Part shown: piece by piece, positions 26,121 through 34,913 of the stretch | Numbering within the stretch: position 1 is the stretch's first letter | How the letters are laid out: each line of letters starts with the position of its first letter | Source: SURF-32 sp964648365 | Lineage (GTDB): Bacteria > Planctomycetota > Phycisphaerae > UBA1845 | Direction of reading: 5' to 3' | Assembly: GCA_964648365.1 (NCBI GenBank) | Contig: CAZYLK010000013.1 | Coordinates: 1 to 60,265, forward strand | DNA length: 60,265 bases | Position numbers and translations under genes: made by a program | Notes under the pieces: model-generated | Database searches by the model: none | Seen by the model: the letters and a program-made list of their open reading frames with translations, nothing else | Told to the model about the DNA's origin: nothing

Positions 26121-26238
26121 GGTGGCACGGTCTCGTCTTCGAGGCCGTGGTGAGCGATGCGGGTGTTGCATCGCTCGGGAACGACGCGCTCCAGCCTGCC
26201 ACGGCGTGCCTTCGGTCCGCCGCTGGCGGATGCCACAC
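26121..26238. repeat. Composite palindromic element bounded by GTGGCAC boxes
   Basis: Begins GGTGGCAC and ends TGCCACAC in opposite orientation. Inside are a hairpin at 26126-26149 (CACGGTCTCG with CGAGGCCGTG) and one at 26153-26178 (AGCGATGC with GCATCGCT). It resembles a small non-coding mobile or REP-like element of the TGTGGCAC family. Confidence 0.5.
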
Positions 26239-26842
26239 GACTCGCGCGGCACAGACCCGCGTTGAGCCGCCCAGAGTGTCACACACGTTGAGCGCCGGCG
26301 GCACGCGGTAAGACAACAAAACCAGGAACCGCCATGAACGTGGCGAATTGCAGCGCGCACACGGCCCGGTCGTCGCCGCAGCGGTTTCGAAATATAGGAC
26401 GCCCGGTGACCCCGCTATGGCGGGCCGTCCCGCCAGGGTGCAGCCCGCCGCAGAGCGCCGCCGCGCGTGTCTTGCATGACTTGAGATTGCGATCAGACGA
26501 TCCATCCACCTGTTCATCGAAATCGATCGCTCGGGCTGCCGCGCGGAATCGGCAGCCGCGTTCACCCGATCGGCATCCACCGGCCCACCGGCGCCGCCTC
26601 CGCACGTCACGACCGGAACCTGTTCGCGATGATCCACACCGATTGTGTCCAATCTCCTCATCGCGGCGCAAAGTTTTCGTGAAGACCGCCGGCTCTTCGC
26701 CTCACGGCCATTCCGGGCGCAACCCGCCGTCGACGGTACGGCCCTGCACTCCGGCGGCAGGGCCATTGACGTCCGTCTGCCTTCCACGGCACCATAAGAG
26801 CGACGGAATCGAATCCCCATTCACGCCTCGGGAGAATCAACC
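26239..26842. other. Gene-free intergenic stretch
   Basis: About 600 bp between the composite repeat and the NPCBM gene with no convincing coding frame: the open frames are arginine-, alanine- and glycine-rich antisense-like strings. A perfect 8-bp hairpin (GGCCCTGC 26740-26747 with GCAGGGCC 26757-26764) lies about 80 bp before the NPCBM gene. Confidence 0.5.
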
Positions 26843-28036
26843 GTGCTGACGCTGCTTGCCCTGCTGGTCGGGTCGCCGACCGCCGCCGCTGCTCTGGAGG
26901 GTGACGACGCTCCCGCCCGCCCGGCATTCGTCCGAACGATCGAGGGCGACGTGCCGCTCGCCGAAGTGCTGGAACTCTCTGCAAAGGATGGGCTTAGATT
27001 CCATGCCGAAGGCGGCGCGACCCGGTCGATGCCACTGACCGAGGTCGCCCGCATCCAGACCCGCCACGCACCCGCCCCGGCCGAACCCCAGGACGGCGCG
27101 CTGTGGCTGGCGGGCGGAGACGTCCTCTACGGCCGGTTGCACGGCGGCGGCGACGATAGCGTCACCCTCCGGACGGACGACCTGGGCGACATCGCGATCG
27201 CCTTCGACGAAATCGTCGCGTGGTATCCGACGGCCGCAACCGCCGACGCGGCCTCTCGGCACGCCGAAAACCAGGCGGACGACATCGTTCACCTGAAGAA
27301 TGGGGATCGCGTACGCGGGTTCATCTCCGCGCTCGACGAACGCTCCGTGACGCTGGAAAGCAGCGGGCAGGACGTGGTGGTCAAGATGGAACTGATCTCG
27401 GCCGTCCGGTTCGTACCCCCGGCGCCGCGGCCGCAGGGCGCGCGCCGCCTCGTCGTCACGCTGGTCAACTCCGGGCGACTGACGCTGGGCGAACTTGCCT
27501 GGTCGCAGGGCCTGGTCCGCGGCCGGACAGCCGGCGGCCAGGCCGTCCAGATCGAAGCCCGACGCATCGCCGCCATCGACGTCTTCGGCGGCCGCTGGCT
27601 TCGCCTTACGCAGCTTGCACCTGTGTCGCACAAGCACGACTCGATGATGGGAAAGACGTGGGGCTATCAGGTCGATCACAACGTCACCGGCGGCCCGCTA
27701 TCGGTCGGTCGAACCGGGTTCGACTACGGCTTCGGCGTTCACAGTCGGTCCGTCCTGACCTTCGACGTCCCACCCACCGCAGCGACGCTGGTCACCTGGT
27801 TCGGCCTTGACGACGACAGCGGCGAACTGGCCGACGTCGATGTGACGATCCTGGTTGACGCCGAGGTGAAGTTCGAACGAAAGGGCGTGACCCGCGGATC
27901 GCTCGAAGGACCGGTCCGCGTCGACGCCGCCGGCGCTAAGCGGGTCGAACTGAAGGTCGATTTCGGCCGCAACGGCGACATACAGGACCGTTTTGACTGG
28001 ATCGACCCGGCGTTCATCCTCACGGAAGGCCGGTAG
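26843..28036 (+). CDS. Exported NPCBM/NEW2-domain protein
   Basis: 397 residues from a GTG start with GGGAG eight bases upstream. A short signal peptide (about residues 1-17) is followed by a repetitive beta region (about 30-240) with segments such as GDVLYGRLHGGGDDSVTLRTDDLGDIAIAFDEI and GDRVRGFISALDERSVTLES, which look like two or three copies of a small barrel. The C-terminal domain (about 255-397) fits NPCBM: GGPLSVGRTGFDYGFGVHSRSVLTFDVP and the VDAEVKFERKGV strand. NPCBM domains bind carbohydrate, so the protein may bind glycans at the cell surface. It lies in opposite orientation between the two 670-residue paralogues. Confidence 0.82.
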   Translation: MLTLLALLVGSPTAAAALEGDDAPARPAFVRTIEGDVPLAEVLELSAKDGLRFHAEGGATRSMPLTEVARIQTRHAPAPAEPQDGALWLAGGDVLYGRLHGGGDDSVTLRTDDLGDIAIAFDEIVAWYPTAATADAASRHAENQADDIVHLKNGDRVRGFISALDERSVTLESSGQDVVVKMELISAVRFVPPAPRPQGARRLVVTLVNSGRLTLGELAWSQGLVRGRTAGGQAVQIEARRIAAIDVFGGRWLRLTQLAPVSHKHDSMMGKTWGYQVDHNVTGGPLSVGRTGFDYGFGVHSRSVLTFDVPPTAATLVTWFGLDDDSGELADVDVTILVDAEVKFERKGVTRGSLEGPVRVDAAGAKRVELKVDFGRNGDIQDRFDWIDPAFILTEGR

Positions 28037-28094
28037 CGCCGGGTACGCAGCTTCCGCACCGGCAGCCGTCAGACCGACGTGGCGGTAGTAGAAA

Positions 28095-28121
28095 GCGGCC
28101 GGGGCAGTTCACCCCGGCCGC
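28095..28121. terminator. Hairpin between convergent genes (probable terminator)
   Basis: Perfect 9-bp stem CGGCCGGGG (28096-28104) with CCCCGGCCG (28112-28120) and a 7-base loop. On the minus strand CTTTC follows. It lies between the ends of the NPCBM gene and the second 670-residue gene and could serve both. Confidence 0.65.
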
Positions 28122-28168
28122 CGGAAAAAGCACCGCAGCCGTGACGGCCGTTCGGCCAGCCGCGCGGA

Positions 28169-30181
28169 TCAGCCCTTGCACTTCGTGTTATTGCAGTCCG
28201 CAACGACGCAGTTCCGCGCCGGGCATTCGCGGACCACCATCCGGTGCGCGATGTTCGCCTGGTTCTTCACCCTGATCTTCCCCTTGCCGTTGCTGTTCAG
28301 CGTCATGGCATGGGGCGTTCCATTGTTGTCGATCGTCAGCATCGTGCCGCCGGGCAGGCTCGACTTGACAACCGATTTCATCTTCCCGTTCTTGCACTTG
28401 TTCTTGAAGCGCCGGATCAGGTTGCAGTTAATGCCTTGCGCATCCCGCGCGATGATCTCGTCGAACTGGTGGAACGGTGATTCCTGACGCCACTCGACGT
28501 GCGTCAGGTTGGTGAACGTGTTCGGGAAGACGAACCGCTGCAGCCCGTTCTGCGGGCCGTTCCCGTCCAGGTTGACGTTGTGTGCGACCTGTCCGCCGCC
28601 CTGCTTGAAGCCGGTGAAATTCACCGGGGCAGGATTGGCGGCGTTGAGCTCCGCAATCTGCATCTCAATCAGATCGAACGCTGCGCCGTTGATCTTCGCC
28701 AGCCGGGTCACGCCATTGACGGCATTGTTGAACATCGCCGTCGACTGCGGGTAGCGCCCCTCCTGCGTCCCGAAGCTCGCCAGACTGGCCCCGCCGATGT
28801 GCTCGAGTCGATAGCCCTCCTCATCGTACGTCGCGCCCTGGGTCGCGACGAGCGCGTCATGATGCTCCAGCGCCTGGAAGTCGATCACGCCCGACCGCGG
28901 GGCTTCCCCGGTGGTAAAGACCGCGCGGACGCCGAGATCCTGATCACTGGCATAGCGGTGGCCCCACACTGCGTTGTTGAACTCGCCCAGGTTGTTCTCT
29001 CCTGAGACGTTGGCGAACACGAACTCGCCATTGGCGTAGTGATCCGTGCCGCCGTTGAACGGCGTCGCCCGGACGGTGCCGACGCCGCTGTTCGGATAGG
29101 AGAACGAGTCCAGCACGATGAAGTACGTCTGCCCCGTGTTGACGCCGATGTTCGGATTGACCGTCACCTCGGTCAGACCTCCGCCGACCGGAAACCGCTG
29201 CGGCGGCGACGTCCATCTGATGTCGGTCATGTCCGGCGCAGCGCCCATGCCGCCCGCGTCGAGCCGGGCGCCGGTGATCAGCACGTTGAACTGAACGTCG
29301 TTGCCGCTGCTGTGGCTGCCACGCACGCGCACCTCCGACAGATACCGGTCACAGGCCTCGATCGACTGGGCATACAACGCAGTATTCGGTCGACCAAAAG
29401 AACTCTGATCGAACGTGGCCTGCCCGCGGAGGTCGACGTTTCCGGGACAGTCGACGTCGCAGAACAGGAAAAACGGCGTCAGCGTGTTGCCGTAATTTCC
29501 GCCCGAGCCGCCGTCGAGGATGCGGACCGCGCCCACGTCAAACCCGTTGGCGTAAATCAGCGACGGGTTGTTGAAGTCGTACAGCCGCATCTCGTTGACG
29601 TTGAAGCCCCATCCGGGGTTGCCCTCTGCCGCCAGGTCATACCGGATGCCGGGCAGGAAGGTGAAGTGCAGCGGCAGTTCGCGCCAGGTGCCCGCATTGC
29701 CGCCGGCGGGAAAGTTCGCCGACGCCGAGGCCAGGACGGTGTTCTGGCGGACCGCGCCGATGACCTCGCGAATGTTGATCGTGATGTCGGTGGCCCGTCC
29801 CAGTCCGACGGCAAAGCTGAGCCGGTCGATGGTCACCGGCTCGTTCACCTCGATGGCGACGCTGCGGTCGGTGTCGCCGAGGTTCGGGTAGTCCTGCCAC
29901 GACTGGTTCGTCCACAACTGCCGGCAGACCTGGGCGCTCGGCTCCATGGGCGGAACGCCATGATTCCAATGGTTCGGATCGGGGTGGTAGGGGTTACCGG
30001 CGATCGGCGCCGCGTCGTCGATCGTGATGGGTTCATCGGCGGGCGCCTGCGCCACGGGCCGGTTGAGCGCCGTATCCGTAAGATGAGGCGCCGGCGGAAC
30101 ATCCTCCGCCACGGCCCACGCGGCCAGTCCCAGCGTGAGGGTCACGGCGCACGGCCGTACCGGAAATCTTCTCGTTTTCAT
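28169..30181 (-). CDS. Secreted 670-residue protein, paralogue B (unknown function)
   Basis: 670 residues from the ATG at 30181 with AGGAG nine bases upstream. Signal peptide at residues 1-25 (MKTRRFPVRPCAVTL.. to AVA-ED). The remainder aligns throughout with the 23952-25964 protein, sharing blocks such as SQVCRQLW-like, DTDRSVAIxVNEPVTI, PNIGVNTGQTYF, GEAPRSGVIDFQALEHHD and the cysteine tail RECPARNCVVADC. The identical length and 4.2-kb offset point to a gene duplication. The N-terminal 60 residues after the signal have diverged most. No known catalytic or binding motif was recognised. Probably a surface or extracellular structural protein, by inference only. Confidence 0.85.
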   Translation of the reverse strand: MKTRRFPVRPCAVTLTLGLAAWAVAEDVPPAPHLTDTALNRPVAQAPADEPITIDDAAPIAGNPYHPDPNHWNHGVPPMEPSAQVCRQLWTNQSWQDYPNLGDTDRSVAIEVNEPVTIDRLSFAVGLGRATDITINIREVIGAVRQNTVLASASANFPAGGNAGTWRELPLHFTFLPGIRYDLAAEGNPGWGFNVNEMRLYDFNNPSLIYANGFDVGAVRILDGGSGGNYGNTLTPFFLFCDVDCPGNVDLRGQATFDQSSFGRPNTALYAQSIEACDRYLSEVRVRGSHSSGNDVQFNVLITGARLDAGGMGAAPDMTDIRWTSPPQRFPVGGGLTEVTVNPNIGVNTGQTYFIVLDSFSYPNSGVGTVRATPFNGGTDHYANGEFVFANVSGENNLGEFNNAVWGHRYASDQDLGVRAVFTTGEAPRSGVIDFQALEHHDALVATQGATYDEEGYRLEHIGGASLASFGTQEGRYPQSTAMFNNAVNGVTRLAKINGAAFDLIEMQIAELNAANPAPVNFTGFKQGGGQVAHNVNLDGNGPQNGLQRFVFPNTFTNLTHVEWRQESPFHQFDEIIARDAQGINCNLIRRFKNKCKNGKMKSVVKSSLPGGTMLTIDNNGTPHAMTLNSNGKGKIRVKNQANIAHRMVVRECPARNCVVADCNNTKCKG

Positions 30182-30768
30182 CCTAAGTTTCTCCTGAAGG
30201 GTCGGCCGTCGGCGCGCAGCGACACCTTGTTCGCGGCGGCCTTCGGCGCGAGCGAATGAGCGATTCAGTGATTGTTCCGGGTCGTTGTTCTTGCGCCGCC
30301 CCGCGGCCAACGGCTCACCGGAACGTGACGGACATCAAGCGACGCCCGCGCCGGTTCCCGCCGGCACAGTTCGACTTGGGTGCGGACGGCACGGCTCGTG
30401 ACGGCCGGTTCAGGGCGGCGAGCGGCCCCACGGCCCGTCCCACGGGATGCGCCGCCCGGTCCATCGCACCGGCCAGGCAAGGCCGAAACGACGGATGGCA
30501 GAGTTCGATGCGTGCTGGTACACGGCGATCTCGCGAGTGTGGCCGACGGCAAACCGCGCCCGTCAGTCGGGCGATCCGGCCGGCGCCAATGAGAACCCCT
30601 CACGCGGCGAAAAGCGGCGGCGACCATCGTCGCGCCGAAGTGCACCACGAGAAACAATGCTGCGAATCTGTAGATTGGACTCTGCGAACTTCTAGCGCTT
30701 TGATCGCGTCGATTCAACCGTACGGCAAAAAAACCTGACGGCGGCGTGCATCCGGCAACCACAAATGC
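30182..30768. other. Gene-free intergenic stretch upstream of paralogue B
   Basis: About 590 bp. It must contain the promoter of paralogue B, but no good -35/-10 pair was found. Open frames here are arginine-rich and not coding-like. The right border is the terminator of the PDZ-protein gene. Confidence 0.4.
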
Positions 30769-30805
30769 AAAAACGGCCCGCCTCCCCGATCGGAGACGGA
30801 CCGTT
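30769..30805 (-). terminator. Rho-independent terminator of the PDZ-protein gene
   Basis: 14-base arms at 30772-30785 and 30792-30805 pair with two G-U or mismatch positions around a 6-base loop, and the minus strand continues with a run of T (30773-30769). It lies 55 bp past the stop at 30860. Confidence 0.85.
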
Positions 30806-30859
30806 CTGAATGAACTACGCGAGGGCGTCACGGCGGCTGCCGCGCCGCGTCACCGACTG

Positions 30860-32200
30860 TCAATCCGCAGCCTCAACCCCGCGATACCGCTGGTAGAGAT
30901 CGGGGCTGCGCCGCTGCATATCGGCGTCGCTAGAGAACTGCTTGACGATTTCGCTGTCGCCCTTGCGGATGCGCACCTCGACCGCGCCGCCGTCGAGTAC
31001 CTTGAAGGAGTAGGACGGCTTCCCGCCCTGCCCGAAGGGATGCGCGTACGTCCACAGGTACGCATTCTTGAAGGCGTCGTTATAGATGGAGACGCCGGGG
31101 TCGCCGGCGCCGGCCGCGGCGCCGCCGCTGCGCAACACGTAGAAGTTCTGCAGCGCGTCGCGCATCGACTTCTGCGCTTCCTCCAGCCGCTTCGTCGCCT
31201 CCTCGTCGAGGGCAGTGCCGCTCAGCGAAGGGTCGAAGCTGTACGCATAGGCACCGAACGGGCTCGTCTGCACGTGCGTGCGGGTCAGCAGGTCAAAGGC
31301 CTCGGCATCCTCCGCCTGCAAATGATCGCGATTGTCGTAGACCGTTTCGGACGTATCCCCGCCGGCCGCGACGCGCTTGACGGAAACCGTGCCGTCGTCG
31401 CGTTCATCAACGATCAGCGTGACGCCGTTGACGTTGGAAAGAATGCGTACGCTCTTCTTGTCGTTGTCGACGTAGAGGCTGGACGAAAAGCTGTTCTGGC
31501 CGGGGAAGAACTGCTGCCACCCGCCCGGATCCAGCTTGCCGAAGTCCTGCATCTGCCAGTTGCCGTCGTCGTCGCGCTGCAACATCTTGCCGTGGAAGAA
31601 GGTGTTGTTTTCCACCAGTGCATCGGGCGCGAAGTCGAACGACCACTCCAACGGCTGCGCCGGGCGCTGGGCCAGCGTCACGTGGATGCTGACCGGCGCG
31701 GCCTTGCGAACCAGATCCACGCGAACCGTCGCCCCCGGTTCATAGTTCGACAGAACGCGTACGACGTCAGCCGTCGAGTTGATGATCGGCTGGCCGTCCA
31801 CCGCGGTAATCACGTCGAACCGCTGCACGCCCGCCTGCGCGGCCGGACTGTCCTTGACGACGTTCACCACCACCGCACCGCCCTCGATCTGGAGTTGCGA
31901 TTCCAGCGCCTCGGACGGATCGGCCAGGTTGACGCCCATCCAGACCTTCGGCTGCGGTGCGTTCGGGTCCGACGAAGTCACACTGACCCCGCCCGAGCCG
32001 GGCGACGCAAACGCTGTGCTCCAGGCCATCACCGCCGGATCCCCGGCGACGGCGAACGTGCCGCCCTCGGAACCGGTCGTTACGGTGGTCACGGCCGTGG
32101 CGGACTGCGATCGACCGTCACTCTTGTATTCCTCCGCCGACAGCGCCGACGCCGTCAGCGCCGCGGCAAGCACGGGCAACAGTACTTTCAAGCTGCTCAT
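30860..32200 (-). CDS. Exported PDZ-domain protein
   Basis: 446 residues from the ATG at 32200 (GGAG ten bases upstream). Signal peptide at residues 1-22 (ASALSA-EE). A PDZ domain lies at about residues 65-155 (KVWMGVNLADPSEALESQLQIEGGAVVVNVVKDSPAAQAGVQRFDVITAVDGQPI). The rest (160-446) is a beta-rich region with no protease triad, so it is not a DegP/HtrA enzyme. It lies downstream of the sigma/anti-sigma genes in the same orientation with a 154-bp gap, and may be their target or a periplasmic sensor partner, by analogy with RpoE-type envelope stress systems. A terminator follows. Confidence 0.75.
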   Translation of the reverse strand: MSSLKVLLPVLAAALTASALSAEEYKSDGRSQSATAVTTVTTGSEGGTFAVAGDPAVMAWSTAFASPGSGGVSVTSSDPNAPQPKVWMGVNLADPSEALESQLQIEGGAVVVNVVKDSPAAQAGVQRFDVITAVDGQPIINSTADVVRVLSNYEPGATVRVDLVRKAAPVSIHVTLAQRPAQPLEWSFDFAPDALVENNTFFHGKMLQRDDDGNWQMQDFGKLDPGGWQQFFPGQNSFSSSLYVDNDKKSVRILSNVNGVTLIVDERDDGTVSVKRVAAGGDTSETVYDNRDHLQAEDAEAFDLLTRTHVQTSPFGAYAYSFDPSLSGTALDEEATKRLEEAQKSMRDALQNFYVLRSGGAAAGAGDPGVSIYNDAFKNAYLWTYAHPFGQGGKPSYSFKVLDGGAVEVRIRKGDSEIVKQFSSDADMQRRSPDLYQRYRGVEAAD

Positions 32201-32354
32201 TGGATTCAATCTCCTTCGCTGCACAACGGTGCGTCGGCTCAAATGAGCAGGCGCCCGTCGCGCGTACATTCAGGGTCGCTTCTGCCTGTCGCCGGCCGCA
32301 CCTGCGGTCCGGCGCTATCGTCACTTCGGCGCTCGGCCGCGCGCCGACGTACGG

Positions 32355-32957
32355 TCAGTAATCGTTGCCCACCACGCGCGATCGCGTCCCCTCCGACAAA
32401 ACGCGCGTCACCTGGGTTCGCTCGACTTCAATCACGTAGATCGTCCGCCCGTCCTCCCCCATCACCGCGAGCACGTCACGCGCGGTGTTGCGCTGCGCCG
32501 CGGAAGGCCCGGTACCCACCAGGTGGGTCAGCGGACGTTCGAACCGCGTCGCCGTCGGCGCCGGCATAACCGGCCGGTGGGCGACGACGCCCACGTCCCG
32601 GTAGCCGGAATGGTCCGCGGGATCCTCGGATCCGACGGGAATCAACATCGCCACAGCCAGCGAGGCCGCGACTGCGATCGGCAGGGTCCAGCGCGATCTG
32701 AGCCACGAGCGTCGCTGCGTCACACGCTGTTCACACAGCGGCGGCGCGACGACCGCCAGCGGCGAACCCGACTCCATCACCGAACAAAGCGCATCCGCGG
32801 TAAGCCCGTCCAGCCGCGCGTAGGACAGGTGCAGCGCGCGCAGCGCTGGATCGGTCAACATCGCTCGATCGAGTTCCGCCGCTTCGGCCTCGGTCAACTC
32901 GCCATGAACGTGGCGAATGACCCGTCGCTCCAGTTGGTCTTCGTCGCCGCGGTTCAT
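32355..32957 (-). CDS. Anti-sigma factor (membrane-anchored, predicted)
   Basis: 200 residues from the ATG at 32957, which overlaps the sigma gene's stop as ATGA. The N-terminal cytoplasmic part (about 1-95) is helical and begins with the pattern of many planctomycete anti-sigma proteins: IRHVHGELTEAEAAELDRAMLTDPALRALHLSYARLDGLTADAL. It has no HxxxCxxC zinc motif. One membrane helix lies at about residues 93-107 (TLPIAVAASLAVAMLIPVG), followed by a periplasmic tail of about 90 residues. It should hold the ECF sigma factor at the membrane until a signal releases it. The assignment rests largely on context. Confidence 0.75.
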   Translation of the reverse strand: MNRGDEDQLERRVIRHVHGELTEAEAAELDRAMLTDPALRALHLSYARLDGLTADALCSVMESGSPLAVVAPPLCEQRVTQRRSWLRSRWTLPIAVAASLAVAMLIPVGSEDPADHSGYRDVGVVAHRPVMPAPTATRFERPLTHLVGTGPSAAQRNTARDVLAVMGEDGRTIYVIEVERTQVTRVLSEGTRSRVVGNDY

Positions 32958-33559
32958 TCCATCACTCCCTGCGCCCGCAGGGCCTGCCGCAACTGCCGCA
33001 TCGCCCTCACCAGGCGCGTCTCGACGGTATCCACCGGCATGTCCAGTGCATCGGCGATCTGACGATACGACCAGCCGCACACATGCCGCAGGACGAACGG
33101 CTCCCGATAGATCGCCGGCAGGCCCTCGATCGCGGCCAGCACGTCCTGATGACGTTCGCTCGTGGACGCCTCGGCGTCGGAGGCCTCGGATGCGCTGGCC
33201 GGCGGGGCATTCCGAAGAAAGCCGTCCAGCCAGGACTGGCGTCGCTTCTGCTCGCGCCCGGCGTCGAACGCCGCGTTGCGGGCCAACCGGAACAGCCAGG
33301 GCCGCCACCGCTGCGGATCGCGCAGCTCCGCGACCCGCTGCCAGACGGACATCCACACCTGCTGGCAGACGTCCTCAACGCGGTCGCGGCGACCGACCGA
33401 GGCATACACGACACCCCGCACCCAGGCCTGGTGGCGGCGCACAAACTGCGCAAAGGCGGCGCGGTCGCCGGCCTGCATGGCCTGGACCGTGGGCGCCTCG
33501 TCGGCGGCTTCCGGCCGTTCCACCACCTGGGTGTCCACACTGGCAGAGACGTTTTTCAC
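32954..33559 (-). CDS. ECF-family RNA polymerase sigma factor
   Basis: 201 residues, GTG start with AGGG seven bases upstream. Region 2 includes FVRRHQAWVRGVVYASVGRRDRVEDVCQQVWMSVWQRVAEL and RPWLFRLARNAAFDAGR. Region 4 includes GLPAIYREPFVLRHVCGWSYRQIADALDMPVDTVETRLVRAMRQLRQAL, with a helix-turn-helix for the -35 element. A 25-residue N-terminal extension is present. It is translationally coupled to an anti-sigma gene and probably directs an envelope response, perhaps including the PDZ gene downstream. A TATAAT-like promoter lies about 45 bp upstream. Confidence 0.93.
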   Translation of the reverse strand: MKNVSASVDTQVVERPEAADEAPTVQAMQAGDRAAFAQFVRRHQAWVRGVVYASVGRRDRVEDVCQQVWMSVWQRVAELRDPQRWRPWLFRLARNAAFDAGREQKRRQSWLDGFLRNAPPASASEASDAEASTSERHQDVLAAIEGLPAIYREPFVLRHVCGWSYRQIADALDMPVDTVETRLVRAMRQLRQALRAQGVME

Positions 33560-33603
33560 GCGGCCGCCCTGTCACCGATCGCTGCGAATCCTGGCCCGCC
33601 ACA

Positions 33604-33624
33604 TTATATGACGAAGTGTACACG
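33604..33624 (-). promoter_or_regulatory. Candidate promoter of the ECF sigma operon
   Basis: A perfect TATAAT (33604-33609, minus strand) sits next to an 8-bp perfect palindrome GTGTACAC (33617-33624). No -35 consensus is present at the usual distance, so an activator or repressor acting at the palindrome is possible. Confidence 0.4.
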
Positions 33625-33779
33625 GCCGCCCCGCAACCGATCTCCAGATCTCGGCAGTTCCGCTCCACAAATCGGACCGATCTTGACGATTTCGAACTGC
33701 GGCGGGCGTCGCCCGAAGGCGGCCGGCGGTATCAGACCGAAGACCGCCATTGCGGACGCGCTCGCCACGGAGACTCACG

Positions 33780-34262
33780 ATGAAACTGGTCAGGCATGGA
33801 AGGATCACCGGTCGGGCGCGGCAGGCCTACGAGCGCGCTCGTGAGCAGCGTCGATGGGACGAGCGCCGCTTGGAGGAGTTTCTGTTCGACGACGAAGACG
33901 TCGAGTCCGCCCGCGTCGTGCCCGTCATTCATGGAAACGAGCGGCTGGCAGAGATGTCGTCCATCCCCGTTCCCGCGCTCGACGCCACGGACGCCGCCGT
34001 TCCGGTCCGCCGCGACCCGCTGGCGCTGCGGCCCGCCGCCACGGAGCCGCCTGAGCGCAGCCCTGCAGCCGTGCTGGACCGGCGTCAAGTCGCGACGCTC
34101 TCCCGGCGTCAGGCCGTCGGACCCGTCCGCGCGGTGACGCCCCTCGGTCGCCCGAGCGCCCCGCGGAAGGAACCGGAGGCCGTGCGACTGATCGTCGCGG
34201 CCGCCGGCGGCATCGCCGCAGGCCTGGCGCTGTTCGCACTGCTCCAGTGGCTCGTGTTGTAA
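33780..34262 (+). CDS. Hypothetical protein with C-terminal membrane helix
   Basis: 160 residues from the ATG at 33780, with GGAG seven bases upstream. The N-terminal 40 residues are basic and helical (RARQAYERAREQRRWDERRLEEFLF), the middle is acidic then proline-rich and probably disordered, and one membrane helix ends the protein (about 137-158, LIVAAAGGIAAGLALFALLQWLVL). The layout suggests a tail-anchored cytoplasmic protein. It is divergent from the sigma factor gene and shares its upstream region. No family recognised. Confidence 0.6.
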   Translation: MKLVRHGRITGRARQAYERAREQRRWDERRLEEFLFDDEDVESARVVPVIHGNERLAEMSSIPVPALDATDAAVPVRRDPLALRPAATEPPERSPAAVLDRRQVATLSRRQAVGPVRAVTPLGRPSAPRKEPEAVRLIVAAAGGIAAGLALFALLQWLVL

Positions 34263-34464
34263 CCGCCGGTCGTGCAGGGTGCCCGCACCCGCCGGCGGAA
34301 CACACGCAATGCCCGTCATCGCAGCGGGGTCGGATTCCAAAGCCCCCCGTTGACTCTGGTGACGCACATGGGGATGATACAGGCCAGTTGGTTCGTCGAC
34401 GCAGGCTCGTACTCGACGCTTGTATAGCGCATCTGGTCCGCTCCTGACTCTTCCTACCTAACGA

Positions 34465-34520
34465 GGCCGGATCGTGTCGGCCGCTTTCATTGGCGACCCG
34501 GAAAGCGAAACGTGGGTCGC
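34465..34520 (+). promoter_or_regulatory. Structured leader of the RRM gene, possible H-type pseudoknot
   Basis: A small hairpin (GGCCG 34465-34469 with CGGCC 34478-34482) is followed by two interleaved stems: GCTTTC (34483-34488) with GAAAGC (34501-34506), and GCGACCC (34493-34499) with GGGTCGC (34514-34520). The connecting lengths are 4, 1 and 7 bases, compatible with an H-type pseudoknot or with two alternative hairpins. The structure ends 28 bases before the ATG and 16 before the AGGAG site. Confidence 0.5.
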
Positions 34521-34547
34521 ATCTGCCTTGGAATCAGGAGTTCACTG

Positions 34548-34913
34548 ATGGGCAAAAAGCTGTATGTTGGTAACCTGAGTTACGAAGTCACCAGTTCCGA
34601 ACTGGAGGCGATGCTCTCCCCGCACGGCACCGTCGTCCGCGCGGAGATCGTCATGGATCGCGAGACCGGCCGCAGCCGCGGCTTCGGGTTCGTCGAGATG
34701 AGTTCTGACGCGGAAGCGCAGACCGCGATCAGCGCGTTGAACGGCCAGCAGCAGGGCGGCCGGGCGCTGACCGTCAACGAGGCCAAGCCGCGCGAGAGCC
34801 GCGGTGGCTACGGCGGCGGTGGTGGCGGTGGCGGCGGCTACGGTGGCGGCGGTGGCGGTGGCGGTCGCGGTGGCCGCGGCGGCGGGTACGGTGGCGGATC
34901 GCGGCGCTACTAG
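34548..34913 (+). CDS. Glycine-rich RRM RNA-binding protein
   Basis: 121 residues from the ATG at 34548 (AGGAG seven bases upstream). One RNA recognition motif spans about residues 3-80, with RNP2 LYVGNL and RNP1 RGFGFVEM intact. The tail (85-121) is Gly/Tyr/Arg-rich (GGYGGGGG, GRGGRGGGYGGG, SRRY). Proteins of this form in bacteria bind single-stranded RNA and are often cold-inducible. The 285-bp upstream region has no other gene and can fold into interleaved stems, hinting at leader-based control. Single-gene unit. Confidence 0.95.
   Translation: MGKKLYVGNLSYEVTSSELEAMLSPHGTVVRAEIVMDRETGRSRGFGFVEMSSDAEAQTAISALNGQQQGGRALTVNEAKPRESRGGYGGGGGGGGGYGGGGGGGGRGGRGGGYGGGSRRY

Noticed and set aside
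26279..26842. Small genes in the 26.3-26.8 kb gap
   Set aside because: Several overlapping frames on both strands, all Arg/Ala/Gly-rich and with no ribosome site or known motif.
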